The notes under the pieces were generated by a model. It made no database searches, was not told the origin of the DNA, and worked only from the letters and a program-made list of their open reading frames with translations. DNA of 12,928 nt from NCBI GenBank assembly GCA_964526785.1, contig CAZGMJ010000103.1, forward strand, positions 1 through 12,928, in the 5' to 3' direction. The DNA comes from CAZGMJ01 sp964526785 (GTDB lineage: Bacteria > Planctomycetota > Phycisphaerae > Sedimentisphaerales > Anaerobacaceae). The position numbers and the translations under genes are program-made. Shown here piece after piece: positions 7,185 to 12,928 of this stretch. How positions within the stretch are numbered: position 1 is the stretch's first letter; each line of letters starts with the position of its first letter.

Positions 7185-9179
7185 TCAGCGGGACTGAACA
7201 TGCTCTTGCTGCCATTGGTATATGGACGGCACCGCCGGTTGCGGGGCCTCTGCCTGCGATGCGGGGACGACGCGGTTATTGCGCAAGACGGCCGCATCGG
7301 CCCTGCCTGAGACGAAACGTCCGCTGCCTCCGGCCAGCACGTTATCTGTAACCTCGATGCCCACGCAGTCGGCGGTCGCAAGTTGAATCATCGGCGAGTC
7401 GCTGTCCTTGAGCACGAACGCATTTCCTTTGATGATGTGATCGAAGCTGACGGTCTTTGCAAAGACGCCCGGACCGCTGCCGACGACGAAGCGGTTGTGA
7501 AGGATCAGCCAGTTTTCATTCATGCCGCCCATCCACAAACCCGCTCTGGGCGAGCTGACCCGGCAGTTGTAGACGACGTTGCGAGGACCGTTCGGTCCGT
7601 GAGCGGTGTCTTCCGGCGGTGAGGCCCACATGCCGTAGCCGTATCCGCCGTGTCCTCGCACCGACTCGATGACACACTGTTCGATCAGGTTCTCGTTCGT
7701 CCAACCCGCATGCCACTGGCCGTCGCTGTCGTGAAAAGTGCTCTTGCGTATGACACAGCCGCTGGCGGCCCACTGAAAGAGGGGGCCGTGACGCATTTTA
7801 AAGGTTTCGACGTTCTCCATCAGGCAGTCCCAGCAGCGGTCCCAGCCGGCGTAGGCCGTGCCGCCCCCGCCTTTGAACCACGCGTCGTCGAAAACGCAAT
7901 CACGTATCTCGCACCACTTCGCCATCGAACCGTATATAGGAAATCTACCGCACTTCTTCACAGTGACATTCCTGGCCCAGCAGTTCCACCCATGGTAGAA
8001 CAGAACGGTACTGATCCAGAGGTTCTCGGTTTGTTCGATGTAAAGGTCCTCCACCCCGCAGTGCCGGATGGGCTCGACCTTCTGAACACAGGAGCCGTCG
8101 ATGATCGGGAACTCGATTCGCAGCGGCTGGTTGATTTCGATTGTCCTGCCGTCGATGGCGGTGATAACGGCTTCGTAGTTGCGATAGAGTCCCCACTTGC
8201 AGGCGTTTCTGGTGAGCTTCTTCCATCGCTGCGTGGCAGGGCCGTCGATATAGAGACAATCGCCGACCTTCAGCCCGTTCGTGTTCTGCAGATGCAGGAC
8301 GGTGTCGCCTCGTTTGCCGTCTTTGGCCAGCATCAACTTCCTGCCCGTCGTTCCCCTGCCTGCGAACATAATTGCGGCCCGGGAATCGGATACTCTCGAT
8401 CTGTCCTGGTAGGATTCATCGACGATGACGGGGATTTCCGCCGATCGCTTTGCGCCGTCCTTGTACTCGGCCACGCCTCTGAGTGTGTGCCGGCCGTTCG
8501 AGACCTTGCCTGTTACGGCCCTGCCGCGAATCGCAAACGAAAACGTGTTGCCGGAATGCTTGCTGCGGTCCCACTGACCGACCTGTTGATCATCGACCCA
8601 TACGGTCATCTTGCTCAGGCCTGCCGGTGCGGCATGCAACTCTATACGGGTCTCCGGTCCGATTCTGCCGCCTGAACGTGGGTGATAGAAAGCAACGCCC
8701 GGCGACCGGATCGCATATGTGAATATGAGCCGGGTTCTCTCCGGACCCCTGCCGCGAATGACCGTGCCGCTTTCGTATATGGTAACGGGCCTGTCGAGAT
8801 GGTATGTACCCTCGCCCAGCAGGACTGCACCGCCGGTTCTGCCGACCGCCGCGCAGGCCTTTGCAAGGGCCTCTGAGTCGTCGACGCTATCGTTCGCTTT
8901 GCCGCCGAAATCCTCAATCTTCGCAACGGCCCGTACGTTCGGTATTCCGCCCTGAACACCGCATCGCGTCCAGTTGGGATATACAATTCCATCGGGTCCG
9001 ACCACATCGGCGTCCGTCAGTCGGGCCCTCTCCGAGGGCTTGATCTTATACATTCGCGGCCATGGGACGGGATTGTCGGTGCCTGCCGCCAAAACCCCTG
9101 AAAGGCTTGAGATCAACAGAAGAACCGCCGGGGCGATCAACGCAAATTGTCTTTCGGTGTGGTTCCTGCCGGTTTGCAT
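7185..9179 (-). CDS. Secreted right-handed beta-helix protein (pectate-lyase-3 type)
   Basis: A 664-residue exported protein, probably a polysaccharide lyase, hydrolase or epimerase with a parallel beta-helix fold. The ATG at 9179 has CGGAG upstream; the open frame extends further to 9278, but that part looks non-coding. Residues 1-32 are a signal peptide. Residues 84-155 match the start of Pectate_lyase_3-type folds: DFGGKANDSVDDSEAL, GGAVLLGEGTYHL and GTVIRGRG. Residues about 175-255 form a separate beta-sandwich-like segment (VWVDDQQVG, NGRHTLRGVAEYKDG), as in Ig-like domains, inserted before the helix continues. Residues about 370-640 carry helix rungs such as GVEDLYIEQTEN, ARNVTVKKCGRF and NVVYNCRVSS. 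Trp, Gly and His are abundant near 440-560, suggesting the substrate cleft. The catalytic residues and substrate cannot be named. Confidence 0.82.
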   Translation of the reverse strand: MQTGRNHTERQFALIAPAVLLLISSLSGVLAAGTDNPVPWPRMYKIKPSERARLTDADVVGPDGIVYPNWTRCGVQGGIPNVRAVAKIEDFGGKANDSVDDSEALAKACAAVGRTGGAVLLGEGTYHLDRPVTIYESGTVIRGRGPERTRLIFTYAIRSPGVAFYHPRSGGRIGPETRIELHAAPAGLSKMTVWVDDQQVGQWDRSKHSGNTFSFAIRGRAVTGKVSNGRHTLRGVAEYKDGAKRSAEIPVIVDESYQDRSRVSDSRAAIMFAGRGTTGRKLMLAKDGKRGDTVLHLQNTNGLKVGDCLYIDGPATQRWKKLTRNACKWGLYRNYEAVITAIDGRTIEINQPLRIEFPIIDGSCVQKVEPIRHCGVEDLYIEQTENLWISTVLFYHGWNCWARNVTVKKCGRFPIYGSMAKWCEIRDCVFDDAWFKGGGGTAYAGWDRCWDCLMENVETFKMRHGPLFQWAASGCVIRKSTFHDSDGQWHAGWTNENLIEQCVIESVRGHGGYGYGMWASPPEDTAHGPNGPRNVVYNCRVSSPRAGLWMGGMNENWLILHNRFVVGSGPGVFAKTVSFDHIIKGNAFVLKDSDSPMIQLATADCVGIEVTDNVLAGGSGRFVSGRADAAVLRNNRVVPASQAEAPQPAVPSIYQWQQEHVQSR

Positions 9180-9527
9180 GAAATGCTCCGTTAGAGTTGC
9201 TGCAGATGTTGTTGTGTTCCGGCCATCGGATACAACGATACACGAAGCGCTCCACCTTCGCAATACAGGCCCGCACAATTCATAACCTCCGCGATTTCCG
9301 GACGTTTCAGTCGGCGTGCGTGTCGCGGCGACAAAATGCAGCCGCAGAACACGGGACAGACGCCGGAACGATGGAGATTCCGCCGCATTTTCTCCTCATA
9401 CTCGTGCCCGAAAGACGGTACAATCGGGGCAATGATGGTACGACAAACTGACCGGCCTGTCCTGCATGATAACAGTGACGGATCGGCACGGCCGTGTTTG
9501 CCCGACATACTCGTTAGAGAAAGAAGA
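9180..9527. other. Divergent intergenic region
   Basis: This 348-bp gap separates the minus-strand beta-helix gene from the plus-strand GTPase gene. For the minus strand, TTGCGA (9258-9263), 17 bases and TATCGT (9235-9240) form a moderate promoter that would give about 48 bases of leader. For the plus strand, TACAAT at 9419-9424 is a good -10 box but lacks a matching -35. A short dyad TGTCG/CGACA lies near 9327-9339. The GTPase frame stays open back to an ATG at 9336, but that stretch has no ribosome site or recognisable protein content. No RNA gene is evident. Confidence 0.4.
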
Positions 9528-10241
9528 ATGGACGCTGAAGACCGCACAAATGGATTTGAGGGCAGCACGTCGCGACCGATCCCTCGCGGGATATCGCGGC
9601 TGATTGCATATGCACGGGGCAAGGAGATCCTTGTGGTCGGTCCGAGCAGTGCGGGCAAAACGAAGTTCGCCGAGTATCTGCGATTGGGCGTACTGGACCA
9701 GGAGGGGGAACGGCAGATGACGTATCACGTGCATAAGTCGCCCGCTTTCGCCGTCGAGATAGGCCAGGGCGTCAAGCTCAACATGCGGGTCCGCCGGGCG
9801 GTGGATACGCCGGGCCAGACCGGACCGGTGCAGCACGCCAATCTCGTGGGACGGCGCAAGCCGCATCTGGTGGTTGTCATGGTGGACTGTAGCAAGCGCA
9901 GGGCCGCGATGCTCAAATGGCTGCGCCTCTTCTGTGACAGGCTCGACACGATTCTGCGCAAGGGGTCGTATGCGGACAAAAAGCTCAACGATATCGCCGT
10001 GATCCTCAATAAGCGTGACAAGATCGATAGCAAAGAGGCCGACGAACTCAAAGATGAAGTGAGAAAGGTGTTGCTGGAGTTTCTCTCCATCGTTCTCGGC
10101 AGGAAACGCGTGCGTTGCATTCCCATTCTGGAGTGCATCTCCGTTCAGAATCCGCAGGGTACCGGCCCGATCGATGATGTGATCCAGGAAATGGCCCAGC
10201 GTCTCGGACGAGGGCGAATACGCAACGATGCGCCGCCGTAA
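9528..10241 (+). CDS. Small Ras-like GTPase domain protein
   Basis: A 237-residue soluble protein with a single GTP-binding domain and no signal peptide or membrane segment, so it acts in the cytoplasm. The nucleotide-binding motifs are GPSSAGKT (P loop, 38-45), DTPGQ (G3, 93-97) and NKRD (G4, 161-164). The order and spacing fit a Ras/Rab/Arf-like or MglA-like fold. G5 is unclear. The Gln after DTPG is where Ras-like proteins keep their catalytic Gln. Residues about 167-195 are a charged helix (DSKEADELKDEV...). The start at 9528 is the best of several; its ribosome site is only purine-rich (AGAGAAAGAAG), so the N terminus is uncertain. The next gene begins 29 bp downstream, so the two are probably co-transcribed. 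The partner and role are unknown: it could switch a polarity, trafficking or signalling process. Confidence 0.8.
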   Translation: MDAEDRTNGFEGSTSRPIPRGISRLIAYARGKEILVVGPSSAGKTKFAEYLRLGVLDQEGERQMTYHVHKSPAFAVEIGQGVKLNMRVRRAVDTPGQTGPVQHANLVGRRKPHLVVVMVDCSKRRAAMLKWLRLFCDRLDTILRKGSYADKKLNDIAVILNKRDKIDSKEADELKDEVRKVLLEFLSIVLGRKRVRCIPILECISVQNPQGTGPIDDVIQEMAQRLGRGRIRNDAPP

Positions 10242-10270
10242 TCCGGCCCGGCGCTTTCGAAGGAGGTTCC

Positions 10271-11815
10271 ATGTTCCCGCTGTGCAAAGGCCAAACCGTT
10301 CCACTCTCAGTGCTCGTGCTGTTGTCTCTATGCACGGCCGTGTTCGGGATGACGCCCGCAGAATACCTGCAATCGCTCGACAAACCTGACTTTCGGGAGG
10401 GCCACACGCTGCCGCCGTTGACGCGCTTCGGCTGGACGCTGCCCTTCGATGCGCGGGTGGAACTTGCCGAGCACTGGGGCTATGCGCTGGAATTCGGCGG
10501 ATATGCCGGAGACCGTGCCGTGGACAAGGCGCTTACCGATCCGACATCGGACGGAGCAAAGTGCATCGCGCTGGCTGCCGGGAATCCCGATCGCTACCAA
10601 TTGTGCGTGATTTGTACGCGCGATCTTCCTGAGGATGTTGCCCCGGCAACCTGGACGCGCAATGCCGCCGGCGAATTGCTCAATGGCAAAGGCGAGTCGC
10701 TCGGAACCGCGCAGCGCGAGCCCGGAATGAAAACGGTGTACAGTCCAACTGCTCCCGAGAGCGTATGGCGCGGGGCGGGGCGATTGCGAGCCGAGCCGAT
10801 TCGACGGATACGACAGAAATGTCCGATTGCCATCGTCCTCAATGGCGGCGAGTACGCTATCGGCGTGCTCGGCTTTCATAAGAAGGCATGGCAACAGGAC
10901 CCCGCAGTGCTCGCAGCGAAGGGAGCGACGCCATGGTACGACTTTATCTCGGCCTCCAAGGCACAAAGCGAACTCCTGATCGCTCAGGCGGTCCGGGCGG
11001 TGGTTCCCGAGCGGCAACTATACATCTACTACCCAACTACGGGTGGTACGCATCGCAACCGGACGGCCGATTGGCGCAACTGGATGTACGGATATCAGTG
11101 GATGAAGCCTGTTTCCGATCTGCCCAGCAGCGAACATTACTATCGACATTTCAATTCGGGCTGGACGGGCGATAACGACATGCTGACCCAGGCCCTGAAC
11201 GCGCGCGGGTTTGAAATCGCCAACGGCATGCCGCTTTGCTACGACTGGTTGTGTGCGGGCTGGCCGCGGAAAGATGTCAAGGAACCGGACGGCGGATTCG
11301 GCGACATGCGTCTCTATGAGGGCTTCCTCAAGTGCATGTACACGGCCGGAATGATCGGAGGTAATGCGGGTTACTATGCGTATCCGAAAGGAGGATTCGG
11401 CGCCGAGTTTCCCGCCGACGACCCGCCGCACTGGCTCGTGCAGATGGCGACCTTTGCCCGCGTGCACGCTCTGTTCTCGCACCTGGAGCGTTTTCTGCGC
11501 CAGGGAGACTTGTTAAGCGGACCCGGACGGCATATCTGGTCGAAAGACCAGCCTGCGTATGAGTTTCCGACAGGCGATGCAGATGCTCGCGTTCTGGTTC
11601 GAAAGCTGAGAACGCGCGACAAATGGCTCGTCACGGCATGGGCCGCAGATGGCCGCGATCGCGAGGTTGCCGTCGGCGTGCCTCGCATGGGACGCATAAC
11701 GGTCCCCGCCCGCAGCGACGGCGGCGTCTATGTCGGTCACATCGTCGATGGTAATGCAGTGTTGCACGATCCAATCGGCCCCCGGCACCCCGGCGGCGCA
11801 GCCGAAACCCGATGA
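10271..11815 (+). CDS. Secreted protein of unrecognised family, possible glycosidase
   Basis: A 514-residue protein with a strong AAGGAGG only four bases before the ATG and a signal peptide (residues 1-26, ending VFG), so it is exported. I do not recognise the family with certainty. The middle (about 185-410) has a barrel-like alternation of short hydrophobic strands (CPIAIVLNGGEY, ERQLYIYYPT, FEIANGMPLCYDW, GMIGGNAGYYAYPKGG) and many Trp, Tyr and Gly residues, as in carbohydrate-active TIM barrels. Acidic candidates are E194 in NGGEY and E288 in SSEHYY. Residues about 425-495 (DARVLVRKL, KWLVTAWAAD, REVAVGVP) look like a C-terminal beta-sandwich closing a glycosidase barrel. It follows the GTPase gene by 29 bp with no promoter in between. 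Hydrolase function is inferred from architecture and neighbours only. Confidence 0.72.
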   Translation: MFPLCKGQTVPLSVLVLLSLCTAVFGMTPAEYLQSLDKPDFREGHTLPPLTRFGWTLPFDARVELAEHWGYALEFGGYAGDRAVDKALTDPTSDGAKCIALAAGNPDRYQLCVICTRDLPEDVAPATWTRNAAGELLNGKGESLGTAQREPGMKTVYSPTAPESVWRGAGRLRAEPIRRIRQKCPIAIVLNGGEYAIGVLGFHKKAWQQDPAVLAAKGATPWYDFISASKAQSELLIAQAVRAVVPERQLYIYYPTTGGTHRNRTADWRNWMYGYQWMKPVSDLPSSEHYYRHFNSGWTGDNDMLTQALNARGFEIANGMPLCYDWLCAGWPRKDVKEPDGGFGDMRLYEGFLKCMYTAGMIGGNAGYYAYPKGGFGAEFPADDPPHWLVQMATFARVHALFSHLERFLRQGDLLSGPGRHIWSKDQPAYEFPTGDADARVLVRKLRTRDKWLVTAWAADGRDREVAVGVPRMGRITVPARSDGGVYVGHIVDGNAVLHDPIGPRHPGGAAETR

Positions 11816-11915
11816 GTCCAATGTGGGCATAGCGCGTTCAGGGCAACTGCGGCCTTCTGCGAGTAACGTATGAAGAAATCCGAAAAGTGTTGCATTGCCG
11901 AACTGGCAGTAACTG

Positions 11916-12569
11916 CTACGGCTCGGGAGCCGTAAGCCCTTCCTGAATGGCGTATTTGGTCAACTGAGCGACATTGTCGATCTCGAGCTTGTTCATGACC
12001 CGCAGCCTGTGAGCCTCGACGGTCTTAGGACTGATGTGCAGTTCAAGGCCTATCTGTTTGGTCGTCTTGCCTTCCGCGAGCAGTTGGAGGACTTCCCGTT
12101 CACGTCGGGTCAGCGTGGAAAACGCAGTTGACTGCTCCTGCGGATCGCTGTGGACAAGGTCTTCCAGGACAACGCCGCTGACAGACGGGCTGACATACGT
12201 CTTTCCATCCATCACCGTATGGATTGCCCGCGAGAGTTCTTCGTACTCGCATTCCTTGAGCAGATAGCCGACAGCGCCGGCACGAAACATCTCAGTCACG
12301 AACTTCCTCGTCGAGTGCATCGACAGCCCGATGATCTTCGTCTCCGGACAGTCCCGCAGGATTTCTCGCGTCGCCTCGATCCCGTTGAGGTCGGGCATGC
12401 TGATATCCATGAGCACGACATCGGGCATAAGTTCGTTTGCCATATCCACTGTAGCCCGCCCGTTGTCGGTCTGTCCGACAACTTCCATATCCTCTTCCTG
12501 CTGGATCGACCCGCTCAGGCCATGGCGAACAATCGTGTGGTCGTCGGCAAGTAGAACGCGAATGCTCAT
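11916..12569 (-). CDS. NarL/FixJ-type response regulator
   Basis: A 217-residue two-component transcription factor. Residues 1-118 are a receiver domain with the acidic pair D9/D10, phospho-acceptor D55 (VLMDISMPD), switch residue S83 (GLSMHS) and K105 (LLKE). Residues 150-212 are a LuxR-type helix-turn-helix: TRREREVLQLLAEGKTTKQIG, then ISPKTVEAHRLRVMNKL. All key residues are present, so it should be phosphorylated by a histidine kinase and then bind promoter DNA as a dimer. Translation starts at the ATG at 12569 behind AAGGGAG. No kinase lies in the window; one might lie just beyond the right edge on the same strand. It is convergent with the secreted-protein gene ending at 11815, with a hairpin over its stop codon. 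Its targets are unknown, and the neighbouring hydrolase genes are candidates only by position. Confidence 0.95.
   Translation of the reverse strand: MSIRVLLADDHTIVRHGLSGSIQQEEDMEVVGQTDNGRATVDMANELMPDVVLMDISMPDLNGIEATREILRDCPETKIIGLSMHSTRKFVTEMFRAGAVGYLLKECEYEELSRAIHTVMDGKTYVSPSVSGVVLEDLVHSDPQEQSTAFSTLTRREREVLQLLAEGKTTKQIGLELHISPKTVEAHRLRVMNKLEIDNVAQLTKYAIQEGLTAPEP
11917..11934. terminator. Hairpin at the response-regulator stop codon
   Basis: TACGGCT (11917-11923) pairs with AGCCGTA (11928-11934) across a four-base loop, starting within the stop codon of the minus-strand gene. A second short dyad, GCAGT/ACTGC, follows at about 11906-11916. The 100-bp convergent gap needs transcription to end from both sides, but no T-run follows in either direction. 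If this is a terminator, it is not a classical intrinsic one. Confidence 0.35.
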
Positions 12570-12879
12570 TTCAGATAGCTCCCTTGATGGTCCATTCTTA
12601 TATCACCCCGGCGAAGAAGATGAAATGCCAGTTGTTTGTACCGTCTTTATTGTAGATGGTGGACTGAGTACATGCAACGGAAAACAGATGGCCGCGCAGA
12701 GGCGGGCAGGAACCCCGCATTCAAGCCGCGTGTGCTGCCCTGCGCACGATGAGCAGAGATGGAACTGCGGCCTTCGGCCGCTACGGCGTGTCGCTCCGTC
12801 GATTTATGTCCAGACGAAATCCCAAGTTGGTCTGGACACCAAAACGAACAGTCCGGCCGATTGATCTGATGAATCAGCC
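12570..12879. other. Upstream region of the response regulator with two inverted repeats
   Basis: Besides the promoter and ribosome site, this 310-bp region holds two inverted repeats. GCGGCC/GGCCGC at 12767-12781 is a six-base stem with a three-base loop. TGTCCAGAC/GTCTGGACA at 12807-12838 has nine-base perfect arms 14 bases apart. Neither is followed by a T-run. The second could be a regulator-binding dyad or the transcript end of an upstream gene. Short open frames here lack ribosome sites. Confidence 0.45.
12649..12677 (-). promoter_or_regulatory. Candidate promoter of the response regulator
   Basis: On the minus strand, TTGCAT (12672-12677) is followed after exactly 17 bases by TACAAT (12649-12654, five of six -10 bases). 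Transcription would start near 12641, giving a leader of about 70 bases before the ATG at 12569. The spacing and -10 are good; the -35 is half-consensus. Confidence 0.45.
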
Positions 12880-12928
12880 TCAACTGACCTTCAGTTCCTT
12901 GCTGGATTCCCACAGGCCGTGAATGTTG
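12880..12928 (-). CDS. Possible C-terminal tail of an upstream gene (partial)
   Basis: On the minus strand, one frame enters from the right edge and reads NIHGLWESSKELKVS before a TGA at 12880-12882. This could be the end of a gene upstream of, and in the same direction as, the response regulator. A sensor kinase would be the obvious candidate, but fifteen residues cannot show that, and the frame may be chance. Confidence 0.25.
   Translation of the reverse strand, partial: NIHGLWESSKELKVS

Noticed and set aside
7650..8675. Plus-strand open frame of 341 codons opposite the beta-helix gene
   Set aside because: It is antisense to a gene with a signal peptide and beta-helix motifs. Its own translation shows no domain.
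11846..12775. AACTGCGGCCTTC present twice (near 11850 and 12763)
   Set aside because: A 13-base match with unrelated flanks in GC-rich DNA is too short to call a repeat.
12647..12913. Minus-strand 88-codon open frame upstream of the response regulator
   Set aside because: It has no ribosome site, its composition is unlike a real protein, and it runs through both inverted repeats.
1..12928. CRISPR array, toxin-antitoxin pair, retron or known defence system
   Set aside because: No regularly spaced repeats, reverse transcriptase, nuclease or small toxin-like gene pair was seen. The GTPase alone is not evidence of defence.

Overview
The window looks like chromosomal DNA from a member of the PVC group, most likely a planctomycete of the Phycisphaerae type. 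This rests on the kind of genes present rather than on any marker gene. There are several large Sec-exported carbohydrate-active proteins of families common in that group, a remnant resembling a planctomycete methyltransferase/PQQ-propeller fusion, moderately GC-rich DNA and clear AGGAGG-type ribosome binding sites. The lineage is an inference.

Layout. Positions 1-1760 are mobile-DNA debris: the 3' end of a decayed IS4-type transposase, then a tyrosine recombinase (549-1742) whose promoter lies inside a long inverted repeat. The recombinase points at a tRNA with a CAT anticodon (1844-1917) that has its own promoter. Positions 2054-6814 form a carbohydrate block. A secreted nucleoside-hydrolase-like protein and a secreted DUF5060-type glycoside hydrolase lie on the minus strand, and a second, clearly related glycoside hydrolase diverges from them on the plus strand. 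A perfect 12-bp palindrome sits between the two divergent hydrolases, overlapping the likely promoters. Positions 6859-7142 are the wreck of a gene, with one frameshift, one stop and an internal deletion. Positions 7185-9179 (minus) encode a secreted pectate-lyase-like beta-helix protein with an apparent inserted beta-sandwich. Positions 9528-11815 (plus) hold a small cytoplasmic GTPase followed 29 bp later by a secreted protein of unknown family, probably one transcription unit. Positions 11916-12569 (minus) encode a NarL/LuxR-type response regulator with a plausible promoter. The last 300 bases hold two inverted repeats and perhaps the tail of another minus-strand gene.

How it fits together. 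Four exported proteins look built to attack polysaccharides or glycosides, and the nucleoside-hydrolase-like protein probably also acts on a ribosyl or other N-glycosidic bond outside the cytoplasm. No transporter, SusC/SusD pair, sulfatase or sigma/anti-sigma pair is visible, so this is at most part of a degradation locus. The response regulator may control it, but nothing in the sequence proves that. I do not see a complete novel defence or mobile system. The points most worth checking are the shared palindrome between the paired hydrolases, the recombinase promoter buried in an inverted repeat, the GTPase coupled to a secreted protein, and the pseudogene.
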